This document shows, piece by piece, positions 12,601-25,200 of a stretch of DNA of 64,000 bases. Numbering within the stretch: the stretch's first letter is position 1; each line of letters begins with the position of its first letter. Both the position numbers and the translations under genes were made by a program. Under the pieces are notes generated by a model that did not search any database, was not told the origin of the DNA, and was given only the letters and a program-made list of their open reading frames with translations. Source of the stretch: Sipunculus nudus (lineage: Eukaryota > Annelida > Sipuncula > Golfingiida > Sipunculidae); contig CM049320.1 in the NCBI GenBank assembly GCA_026874595.1, positions 10,751,964-10,815,963 on the forward strand, given 5' to 3'.

Positions 12601-15600
12601 TAAACAGTGGCCGAACATGCACCCACAATTAGGCGTTATACTATCCTTAATTAGTAATCAACTGGAATGTATAATACACTAAGATATAAAGTCACTTTAC
12701 AACCTGTCATAAAATCGAGAAAGCTGTCAAGGACGTAAAATACCTGCAAAATTTCAGGTGGATAAGTTAAGTCAAACCACTGCTGAGATATGAGTGATTT
12801 TATCCCATGGCAGATCAACAGATGGATGCTGTGCATAAATGGTTGCAGGTGGCACCACCAGTTTGCCTATGATGAAGAGCTATGTGAGATCCATACACAT
12901 GCAAAATTTTGGCCTAATCGGCAAACGGTTCCTGAGATATGAGCTTGGATGTCTGCAGAGTAAATGTGAATGTAGGTGGCGCCACCTGTCATAAAATCGA
13001 GAAACCTGTCCATGATGTATACACCTGCAAAATTTCAGGAGATATGAGCTTGGATGTCTACAGAGTAAACTGTAGGTGGTGCCACCTGTCATAAAATTGA
13101 GAAAGTTGTCCAGGATGTATAAACCTGCAAATTTTCAGGTGGATAAGTCAAACCACTGCTGAGATATGAGTGATTTTATCCCAAATCAGATGAACAGATG
13201 GACGCTGTGCAAAAATGGTTGCAGGTGGCGCCACCATTTTTAGTGTATGTTATAAAGCTATCAAAGGGCTACATTAGTGCAAAATTTTTAGCCTGATCGG
13301 TCAAACGGTTCCCCAGATATGTGGGTTTATGTGTGGAAACAGACGCACAAATGGACACTGGGCAGCAAGGAAAGGTCAGAGGTCAACCAAAAATGAAGGC
13401 GCAGCAGTTCACATGTGACCTGATGATAAACCCGATTTGCTTAAAATGCAAACCAAGTTTTTTCAAACAGTTAAAAGATATAGTTCCAATAATCTGGGAA
13501 TTCTGCATCTAAACATTGTGTCCAGACGTCTAGACGCTGTGTCCAGACGTCTAGACACATTGTCTAGACACCCCCCCACCAGAGCCAGGTCACTTGCCAT
13601 GGTGATGTCTGGACCCCACCTGTTTGTACTGAGTGACCTCTTGACTTGGCTGCATGAAGTCAAATCTGTTTTCAAATACAGAAAGCCTTTTTCAATTGGC
13701 TACAATGCTTTTTTAAAACTGTATTTACCCAATCTATTCTTATAAAACTGGCAGAACCCTACCATGGAATAATTCTTGTAAAGTTTAAACCAATCAGCTT
13801 AACAGTTTCATCATAAATCAGTGTATAAGCTAGAAGAGTTTAAAATAACATTTTCGCTTGTAAAAAACACATCAATGTAGGTGGTGCCACCAATACCTCA
13901 AAATCAGATATGACATATGTGACAAACATCTGTATAAAATTTGGTCATTATAGCACTAGCCGTTTCTGAGATTTTAATTTTAGTGTACTTTTTTGGACAG
14001 ATGACTAAGTTCAACCTCCTGTAACTCGGCCAAAAATCTCCGAACTGGAACCATTCGAACAAACTTGAGAGAGATTGTTCTAGGGATCATTTCTGTGAAG
14101 TATTGGACAATTTGGCTGGATAGTTTCAGAGAAGAAGATTTTTAAAGGTTTTTAAGCTTTTTCTCTTTAAAATCCAAATTAATGCAGATACCCAATAATA
14201 AGCTATAGGGCACCAAGTTTCACACGTGATGAATTCTTACATGTTATTTGGAGCTGCTAGCTCCGACAGTTTCTGACTTACAGCCATGGAAGGCGGAAAG
14301 CCAGCCCTGGACGGCGGACGGCTGACGACAGACGGACGATGCTGCGCCATCGCATAAGCCTCACAGGTTCGCTAAAAAATCATACTGGCCTTCATGCATC
14401 CATCAATATGATGTTGAATATCCTAACCTAATGAATTATATTAAAGCCATATCTATTTTTTTTCCTGTTGAAACTCAACTACTGGACAGCCTGAGCTCAA
14501 AATGTTCAATAGATAGGCCTGCAAAAGGTAAATGACTGAAAAAAAGAGAGTAAGTACTCTGGTAAAAAAGAGTAGCCTTCTTTGAAATATACAGTGAAAA
14601 AAAGAGCAAAAGTAGCAGCAATGCCCCTATTTTTTAACACAAACTGAATAAAGATGTGCTTCTCATACTAAGAATGTGTATATACTTCACTCCAAAAGTC
14701 AGAAATTTACAATGCACATCCCCTTGCATGAAATTTTCCACACACTGTGACACATGCTGGACATTTGTACACACTAAACATTTGTGAAGTGTCCCATTCT
14801 TGTTCTAACTGGACTGTTAAAGCAGGAAAACTCGAGTTCTGGATAAATCTGAAGGGAACAAAAATAATCTTAAGTTGAATATAATGGAGAACTCTTTCTT
14901 ATTGACTGTATTTGTGTGTGAAGTGTTGCTTACTTGATGAATTTCATCTCAGTTAAAATTATTTCCATGGCCGCCCAAATTTCATTACCAGGGGAACCAA
15001 CTTGTTCTAAATAACAAGACTTCACTGTGTATCATATCTTTTTCACAGAAAAAAAGGGTGCTGGTAAAAAAAAAGAGTGAAAAAAGACTAATTAGCATCA
15101 TTTTCACTAGATCCTCAATAGAAAAGAGTCAATGTTTCAAAAAGAGTGATATGGGCTAACTGGATTAAAAGGCAAATATCTAAGAAGACCCACCTCAGGA
15201 TGCATGATTTCTATAGGTCCCTCAAGACGATCTTGCAGGATCTCGTTCATCTGCTGAGCCACCTGAGGGGGCTGCTTGTATTTATAGATGTTCTGAAAAT
15301 AAGTAACAAGTGGCTTATTGTACAAGTGACAAGATGGACAGATGGATCAAAAGACAGGCAAAGGATATAAAATCCATTCTGAACCAACAAGTTCTGTCTC
15401 AGTATCATGGAGGTAACCATCAGTATTATGCATGCAGGAACACCAGGGTGCGCACAGAACACTGAATTGTAATCAGACCACAGACTGATCGCGTGGTATT
15501 ACATTGTGCATGCAGCCAAAATTTAAACATGCGACACCTGCTTTCAGTGTATAGCTGCTGTGTGAAGAATGTAATGTTGGGAAAGTTTTGATTACTATTT

Positions 15601-16216
15601 AAATACATGAAGTAACACACAGTCACTAAAGAGCAGCTCATGTTTTTCTCCAACAAAGCCCTGCATCGAGACCTGCCTAATAATTTATGTTTAAGAATCT
15701 GGTTCACGGTCAATGGTTAGGTATACCCAAGAACTCTCCTTCAAGGTACCATGACAAGACCAAATGTTATTGGCCAACAGGTGGGATTCATGAATAATTA
15801 ACCCTCAGTGATATAGGTCCGGTGGCCAAATTTGGAGGTACAGGTCTTGGAGCAAAAGTGGTCTGGGTCTCCATTCTGTGATCCTTTTAGATGGCACAGT
15901 TTGTGTCTTTGTCTCAGAACTGAATCTCAGTCTCTTGGTTAACCACGAACCATAAACCAGACTGATCTGATTCAAAGCCAATGAGGTTATAAAGTCCAAT
16001 CTGGTTTGTTTGTCTACACAGCATCCTTGAAATTTCTTAATGAATTTAAACTTGGTCAAAGTTTTCCCCTTATGGGCTCAGGAAGAAATGATTTAACTTT
16101 TGGCCAACAGTGCTTGATCAACATCCAATTGTGTGCCCAAAATTTTAGCAATTGTTCCTTAGCCATCCCTGTCATAACTATTGTAAAAAATAAATGAACA
16201 TTTTTGACAATAGAGT

Positions 16217-16248
<32 letters not shown>

Positions 16249-19200
16249 TCATATAGGTTTGAACAAACAAACAGACTTGGCTGAGGTGATGATAATAACA
16301 TCTACAACTAATCAAGATTTTCATTTGTTGCCAGTTAAAGGCAAATATATTGATGTGTACCAGGAATAGTTTAATGTAAATCTCACCTGTCTTGTTTCTT
16401 TTATGGTTTTTCTCAGCTGCAACTTTGGCAACTGGTATCTCATCATGTAGCTCTCATCAAGATTGACATTCTGCAGCCAAGGTGGATCATGACAGATTTT
16501 ACTTTGAGCACGTTTTCGTATCCGCCTTCTAGGTGTGATCTGCTGCAAGTTAAAAATGAACATTTTAAAATCTAGATATCACTATACCTGAAGTATACAG
16601 ACTCTATTCAATACCCTTTAAGCGTTTCTTGATCATTTGTTTTTCATATAAATCTACAATAAAATATGGCATTAGTTTATCCATTTCAATCCAGCTTAAG
16701 CACCATGGAAATTAGGTGACATTTTCAGGGGGGGGGGGGGGGGGGGGATATTTGGAGAGCAATCCTAGCCCTTGGCTGGATCAGAGGAAAGAATAGTTAT
16801 GTCACTTAGAGAGGTCTGAAGACATGTTGTGCATCAAACAAGGCCAGTCTCTCCAGGCTGAACCAGCTGGCCTCAACTAAGGTTTGGCCATCAAGGGGAA
16901 AATAGGGGTTACCTTCAGAGTAAAAAAAGCCCCACACTGGTACACTTGGATATAGAGACCATTACAAAATAGAAAAGCACGAAGAGAGTGCAGACCTCTG
17001 CCATGGCAGCTCATTACCGCAATATGGCATTGTCAGAAATGCAACATTTTCCCTTAAACAAATCCTGGATCCAGTTGGTGATCCGAATCACACCCACAAT
17101 TCTATCAATTGTTTCTTTGTATCACTGCCGAGCTATCCTGAGATTTTCATGAAAGTCTGTTTTATAACTTTTTGAGTAATGTTGCTAACAAACAATGAAT
17201 GACCGCTCAAGTCAAATCCAACAGAAAATCTTAAAAGAGTGAAAGATACTTACAAAACCTTGTGGTTCATCACTGACCCCTGAACTCTCCAACAGGTACA
17301 GTGCTGATGAACTGGTTTCTTCTGTAGAGGACTCTTGTTTCTTCATCTCTGAGACATTCGGCAACGGTTCTCTCATACCCTGTAATATAATAAACAGTTC
17401 AGCTTCCATGAAAACTACAGGTCCCTCTCTGTCTCTTTTTAATCTCACTTGTTCTCTCTCTGATTCTGTCTGTCTATTTGTCTCCTTTTCCCTTTCCATT
17501 ACCCTCTCTCTTTCAGGTTTTCTCTCTTCTGCTTGCTCTTTGTCTGTCTCATTGTGACTCTCTGCCTGTCTCTCTCTGCCTACAGTCTCTTTCTGTCTTG
17601 GTCTCTCTCTGCTGCCTGTCATATTTTTCTTTCTCTCAACATTTGTCTCTGTCTCTCAGTTTCTTTCTGCCTGTCTGTTTCTGTCTTTCCCTTGGTCTCT
17701 CTGATTCTGTCTGTCTCCTTTTCCCTTTCTATTCTCTCTCTCTCTTTCTGGCTTTCTCTCTTCTGCTTGCTCTTTGTCTGTCTCATTGTGACTCTCTGCC
17801 AGTCTCTCTCTGCCTAGAGTCACTTTCTGTCTTGGTCTCTCTCTGCTGCATGTCGTATTTGTCTTTCTCTCAACGTTTTTCTCTTTCTCTCAGTATCTTT
17901 CTGCCTGTCTGTTTCTGTCTTTCCCTTGGTCTCTCTGCTTCCTGTCTGTTTCATTCCATCTTTCTCTCTGTCTTTCTGTCTCTCAGTCTTTCTCTGTCTT
18001 TGTTATTCTCTGTCTCTCTCTCAGTCACTTTCTGTCTGTCTCTCTCTGTCATTCTCTCTCACTATGTCTGTGTCTGTCTCCACCTCTCTCTGTCTATCTC
18101 TCAATGTATGTAAAATTTAGTATGTAAACAGCTGAGAAAATCTTCTGGATTATTTTCTCACCTCTTTGCGGGGTATTGATACAGATGACTTGCTGCCGCT
18201 AGATGTACACCGCACTAAGGTCTGCTGGGTGCCTCTTGCAAGGGTGAACTGTAACCCCTGTTCTGCAATAGTGGGAGCATGCACAGCATGGACGATCCCA
18301 GGAAATGATTGGTAGAATCCCCCGATTACCTGGGGCACGAACGATAGACCTAAAATTGATGGAGCAATGAAAATTAAATATCAATACATGAACTATGAGG
18401 ACAATTTTTAACACATAACAGTTTTAGCCATAAGCACCAACACAACAAATAAAAATATCCAATACTATGCTATCAGCAAAACACAAGACTGTATGAATTA
18501 ACTGTCTGGTATTTACCCATGTTCACCAGTATTTGCCCTAACACAGTGGACCTACTGATGACCTAACTACTGATCTGCTCCTAGAGACATAACAAGATCG
18601 TACTGGTTCTCTATATTCCTAAGATGTGGGACTTATATTTGTCAGCAGGCAAAACATCATACATACACAGATATTCCCTGGTATCAGGAGATCTAATAAA
18701 CATTTTCAAAGAACATTACTTTCCTGGATATTAAGTTAGCAGTTTCTGGGTCCAACGCTTACAATGTGAGCCCTGACAATGTGTGCCCTGATGGCTTTAT
18801 AGCCAGAAGTATGAAGGGTTGAAATATGGCTTTATGGTCAGAAGTATAACGAGTGATTGCTATAACTCAGATTACTGATAGTCACACATGACTATATGCA
18901 GGTTTGATATGTGACATGATACTTGTTCAGAATGAGAGGCCGTCATAACTGAGGAAAAGTTGAATTTTCTCATCCAGACTTAGACTATGTTTCAACAAGG
19001 ATACCAGTCATAAAAGAATTTACCAATATATTTAAACTGCACCCAGTGACTTAGGCCTGAAGCTCAATGTTTTCAATTTTGTGATATATATATATATATA
19101 CATATACATATACACACACACACACACAGAAACAGAAGAATCATGAATAGAGGCATACAAATTTTACCACACTAGAGACTGTGGATGCAAAACAGGTTTG

Positions 19201-22200
19201 CAGATACATGGAACCACAGCTAACAAACCCTTCATAATAAATAAACATTTTTTGTGTATGGTTAGTGGGACAGATTGACCCACAGCTTACGAAGGCTTAA
19301 TAATTAATTTTTCTTTATGTACGGTTAGCAGGACTGTATATGACTAACTCAGTAACTGACCTGTCTGTGGGTAATACGGCCACTGCAGCCCTCCCACAGC
19401 ACCAGGCACTCGATACTGCTGATCCTGACCCAGGTTTCTTTCCTCTGGAGGTCGGGGGTCAGTGATGACTTGTGGGATGGTTGGAACCTGCTGCTGGGGA
19501 GTCATTGGTAACAACGAGAATGTTGGCTGATAGTAACCAACGGCATTAGGCATTTGAGCTGGAGAATTCACAAGGTGTGGCTGTAAACAAATGGCCGTTT
19601 TAGCCATTGTCATGCCTGATAGATTACCCTCCTGCATGTTCACGGCTGGCGTCGCCGTTGTTTGTGCTGGCAAATCGACAGCACTCAGTTTGAATGGTGG
19701 CATCAAAGACGTAGGAACAGCTGTGTACGTTTGTGTCTCTCCTGGTTTGGCAGTCCGTGTGATTTGCTCCTGTAAATGCGCTCTCTGGGTGGCATTCAAG
19801 CCCGGTGCCGCCTCAGAATCCTTTCTTTTTGGTTTTGTCAACACTGAGCCTGACCCGATATTTTTACGTGCCATTGCAAGAAGCAAGCTGGAGCTGTCGC
19901 GCATCATGTTCTGTAGGTAGTGCTCTTCTTGCATGCGGTTGTGCATTTTGAGCACATCTTGTGTTAGTCGTACAGGTTTATACTGGTCTTGGTTATCCTC
20001 GTCTGCTTCCTTAGTGGGGTGTTCTTGCTGGGAGTCTTCTTGTGGACTCGGTGGCATCACATCTTCAGGTGGCTCCTGCTCCGAAATCACCGGCTGAAAT
20101 TGGAAAAGTAGGCAGAGGTCAAGACACATACCTGTTATACATACCTGTTTATATGACGAATGTTTCCAATATTTCTACATTAACTAAGCTGATAAAACAT
20201 TAGGTACAAAATACAATTTTTAATGAAGGACTTATTCCTGTCATGTAAGTATAAATTTGATTTTTAAAATCAAAAGCAATGTTGCAAGAAGAATAATATG
20301 CTACTACCATGACTAGGTCAAAAATATATATTTTTTTTGAAGGAAAAGGTTACAGCAAAATATGCATTTCTAAGGGGGTTTCCTTTTTGTGATCTTACTA
20401 CATAGTAACCTGTGCAAAGTATAAAGTCTACCATATTGACAATAATTTATCAGGTGCGTAATACGTAATAGTTCCACAATGACTTATGAATAAAATTGAG
20501 AAATGTAAATTTATGTTCATTTTTGGCAAATAATACCTAAGAGTATAATAAAATTTACATTATTCATAATATCGAAATTGGAAAGATGAATAAAACTGAA
20601 GATCTTTTTAAATTCTTAATATCAATCTTTATGCCTTTTGATTCTAGACAATAGAGACAAGGAAAAGGTAAATGAGAAGCTTATGAGGCAACAATATAAT
20701 TGCAGATGGGCGTCATATTCACTATGGTTTTATTTTCGTGATAATTTTACTTTCACCAATATTGCAAATTTGAAACCCACACGAACAAAGGACAACCACA
20801 GTACTCTCAGGACACAGAGAACTCAGAATAATGCTCCTCCAAAATAAGGCATATTTCTAGTAGAATTTATGTCTTACCTTTGTGCTACTGGCATAACTTG
20901 GAGGATGAGGAATCGTGATACCAACATCGATCGGTATAGACTCAGGATCAGATTCACAATCTGAAAGGAAGCGTCAAAATGATTAGAACAGTCAAACAAC
21001 AGGCCTATTAACATTTATCAGTATATCCATATTAGTGTGTCTCCATTAAGGATATGTGCCAAGCCTTTTACCACTCAACAGCCAAGGCCCCCAGGCTACT
21101 TTTCTATAACAGATAATTTCATGTAATCTTTGTAATCTTTTTTGTCTAAGTGTGTTTGAGGACACAGGTAACAATGGCACTTACTTGACTCTCTACACAC
21201 AAACTCTGCCTCCTTGCCCTCGTCAGACTTCTTACTCTCGATGCTGCTCTCTGCTTTGTGACAACTGCTCAAGAACCTGAAACAAACCACAGTAAGAGCA
21301 TCAATGATATTTCATTTTCATACCATAAAAAAATTCATTTGCTGATAATTCCAAGGCCCCATGATTATACTGTAATGAGTAATATCACCATGAGAATCCA
21401 TAATATCACCCATAGTTCATACCCTCTATATCCCCCCTACCCATGAAAAACAAATCTTATAATTCATGGAATTTAAAGATCCTATAATAAAGCTAGATAC
21501 TTTATATAATTTATGTTATGAGACCAGCCATAGGACTTACCAAAAGTAGTCTTAATGTCAGTTAAAACCAAACTGATTTCTTTTGGTTCACCCAAGGATG
21601 GTCTTTTAAGACAGGTTCAACAGCAGCACTTCATCAGTGTTTAAAAGTTAAACAATCATCCTTCCAAATTAATGTTAAATAATTATATCTGTATGATGCA
21701 TACAATTTTCTAGTTAGCTATGCAAGGCATAAAGATATTCTTATACATTTGTTCATATTTTAAGATGTATCAGTTACATACTTGCGGATGTTGTTGGCAT
21801 AATTCAGTTGATCATACATAAACAACAGTCCATTGGCATTGAGCTCATCTGTTTTACTTCGGATATCGATGGGTGGGTTTGGTTCTGTTGACACCTTTTT
21901 CATCTGCTGCTCTTCCTCTCTCTGTAAGCAAAGATTTGTCTTTATAAAACTAAGTGATGAGAAAAAGACAGGTCTCATCCACAGGACTGAGAAGAGGATC
22001 TGTGAAAGTGAATGACTGAAATGAGCATATTATCATCTACAAATATAAGAAATTGAAAAAATGATAGATTGATAAAACCTGATCTACAAATGCCTGTGAT
22101 TGAGTAAGAGGATATATTTAGACCAATGATTGACAAAGAAAAGAATGTGATAATCTACAAACATGATTGAAAAAGAAAATGTGATAATGTACAAACATGA

Positions 22201-25200
22201 TTGACAGTGAAAAGAATGTGATAATGTACAAACATGATTGACAGTGAAAAGAATGTGATAATGTACAAACATGATTGACAGGGAAAAGAATGTGATCATC
22301 TACAAACATGATTGACAGAGAAAAGAATGTGACCATCTACAAACATGATTGACAAAGAAAAGAATGTGATAATGTACAAACATGATTGACAGGGAAAAGA
22401 ATGTGACCATCTACAAACATGATTGACAAAGAAAAGAATGTGACCATCTACAAACATGATTGACAGAGAAAAGAATGTGACCATCTACAAACATGATTGA
22501 CAGTGAAAAGAATGTGATCATCTACAAACATGATTGACAGGGAAAAGAATGTGACCATCTACAAACATGATTGACAGAGAAAAGAATGTGACCATCTACA
22601 AACATGATTGACAGAGAAAAGAATGTGACCATCTACAAACATGATTGACAGTGAAAAGAATGTGATCATCTACAAACATGATTGACAGGGAAAAGAATGT
22701 GACCATCTACAAACATGATTGACAGAGAAAAGAATGTGATCATCTACAAACATGATTGACAGGGAAAAGAATGTGACCATCTACAAACATGATTGACAGA
22801 GAAAAGAATGTGACCATCTACAAACATGATTGACAGTGAAAAGAATGTGACCATCTACAAACATGATTGACAGAGAAAAGAATATGATAATCTACAAACA
22901 TGATTGAAAAAGAAAATGTGATAATCTACAAACATGATTGACAGTGAAAAGAATGTGATAATGTACAAACATGATTGACAAAGAAAAGAATTTGATCATC
23001 TACAAACATGACTGACAGAGAAAAGAATGTGATCATCTACAAACATGACTGACAGAGAAAAGAATGTGATAAGCTACAAACATGACTGACAGGGAAAAGA
23101 ATGTAATTTTTTACAAACCTGAGCAATGGCAAAACTGTCCAGTGACAGGAGGCTGGCTGTATAGTCTTTCTCATAGAAGCCACTTTCATCTGGAACAGGT
23201 AAAACATACAACGACTGCATGGATTGTCACAGTTCTACACTTAATCAGAAATTTCTATCATATTTTAAATATTTCGCACTGGGATTGGAATAATGATTTT
23301 GTCATCCCAAGTTTTAAAAGAACCATAATACTACTATTAAATGATCATTACCATATGTGGCATCACATTGTGTCTTAAAGTTGCTTTAGACTCCACTGTC
23401 TTTATTCTTTCAGACAGCAAATGAATCTGCTTTACACTTTTTGATCACTATTATTCACAAATAAACAAAACATCAGTTATCTGTAATATTATTTATCTAA
23501 TATTAAAAATGGTGATTTTTTTAATTAAAGAAAAAAAGAAAACACCATCAAAATTTGCAGAAAGACTCTAGGTATTTAACTAGGATCTGAATCAGGCTGT
23601 TCATTTTGTTACATGAAACTGCACATGAAATTTGATTTGACTTACATCCATACAAACATTTTCAGAATTCCTAAACTTCAGTTCAAAACCATTTAACCAA
23701 AATGTTTAACTATTTTGATTAGGTTAAATGTACTTATTTTCTGCAAAAAAATTTGTCTTTTTGTATTAATAGTGGTTTATACACAGGATATCTGAGTTAT
23801 TGATAATTTATGTTTCTTAATGACAGTCATTTGTTAGACCAAAAACATCAGACCTTACAGACATTAAATTTAAAACACAATTAAAAACAAATTTCATCAC
23901 AAATATTAATTCCATCCAAAACCTGCGGATTGCATAAATAAGCAAAACAGGGTTCCCAACATAATATAAGAACAAAATTCTCTCTTTTCTCTGATAATTT
24001 TCATTATTCAAGGATGTTTTCTGCAAATTTCCACATTTAACGACACCACTAGCACCCCATCAAGTGGATACAAAGTTTAGACAAGAGATAAAATATCTCC
24101 TATTTGGGCTAGTTGAAGGTCCTGAATTTTTTTCCATTTGATTTGAACTATATTTTATCAAATTCCTTGACTTTTTTTCAATTTGAATCATTTTTCATAA
24201 AATTTACTTTTCCCTGACTAAAAAAAAAAAAAAAAAAAATAATTTGCAGGTCCTCCCTGACTTCCTGGTAGCTAGTGACTCTGTCACTGAACAATCAACA
24301 CTGGCTTACCATTGGCAGATTCTACTTCTTTATGCGCTGGATTTCTGCTGACAGCTGCGGCAGCGATCTTCTTTCCAACAACTTCTCGTGGGCGAGCAGA
24401 CTGCAGCATAAGAGGAGTACCATTATATTAATCATATTTCACTCTCAGATATGTCACAGACACTAACTTAATTTAAGGCTTAGGGAAATATTTACACTGA
24501 TATCAGAGGTAAGCAACTTAATTGTTAGGTTACAGCCATTAAGGTCATAGCCCCCTAATTTTATGCAACCTTATCCAATATAAGTGTGAAAAGGGTTATC
24601 TAGGGAGAAGAAAAAGTCTCATTAAACTCTCAGCAGACCTGAATATGTCACAAAGTATATTTCAGAAGTTAACAAAGTAATCAAGTGATAACTTAAAGGA
24701 ATAGCTGGTATTAAAATGATTATATTTGCCGTTACATAATATGATATTCATACTTCCAGGTATGCTTAAAGTAAGTTTGTTACAGCATAACCTTAAACAG
24801 TAATCTCAAATGCACTTTGAGGGTGAACCTTTTAATATCAAAAACAGAAAATTGTTGGACCTTTCTTGCATCAGGTCAAGTAATAAATCAATCAGGTCTG
24901 AATATACCTTTTTTTTACTTTTTTCATCAGTATTAATTTCCTTTCTGTTTAGTGATCAATTGATGTATGGGCCACCATGCTCTATCTTGCTGTACAAGTA
25001 GTCTACTTTCCTTCCTTACAACAGCTTAAGGAATACTTGAGTATACATTAGTATACTTAAGCATTGAGTGGTGAGAATTTTACACTACTGATGCTGAGGG
25101 GCAGTTATGGGAGAGTTGCACATAGAATCAACAGAGGCACAGTTACAGGGTTAATAGTACCTGGTCATTTTAGAAGGGAGGTTTACTGGGGTTGTTGAGT

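Larger units (their letters stand above)
11137..14376 (+). mobile_element. family A non-autonomous element, copy 2, in per intron 21
   Basis: The left end is AGGCCTACAGGCCTAATGCG then AACCTGTGC; the right end is CACAGGTTCGCTAAAAA at 14361-14377. TIRs of 11 bases match exactly (GCGAACCTGTG). Internal tandem units at 11440-11748 and 12697-13310 repeat AAAATTTCAGGTGGATAAG, GAGATATGAG and GGTGGCGCCACC. The right half is shared with copies 1 and 3. The internal array is broken by a ~950-bp insertion. Confidence 0.8.
9629..15193 (-). other. per intron 21 (5.6 kb)
   Basis: No exon was found. Its largest content is the second copy of repeat family A (11137-14376), itself interrupted at about 11749-12695. 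It also holds one copy of the GACAGACACTCC repeat (9810-9975), one of the AAGGTATGGTT repeat (9985-10220), and the AAAAGAGT-rich dispersed repeat (14540-14900). A canonical CACGTG lies at 14223-14228, inside the family A copy. Confidence 0.85.

Noticed and set aside
17478..18113. Plus-strand open frame of 211 residues made of Leu/Ser/Cys/Phe repeats
   Set aside because: It is a translation of the TCTC/TGTC low-complexity tract in per intron 18, shows no domain, and is open only because of base composition.
21767..21781. Use of the GTAACT donor for per exon 14
   Set aside because: It would leave phase 0, and exon 15 would then hit an in-frame stop; the GTATGT donor six bases earlier gives a clean join.
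22084..22484. Minus-strand frames with repeated hydrophobic text
   Set aside because: They are translations of the 37-bp minisatellite; 37 is not a multiple of 3, so all frames cycle through the same sequence.
22121..23117. CRISPR array
   Set aside because: Units are contiguous without spacers, lie in an animal intron and vary by point changes only.
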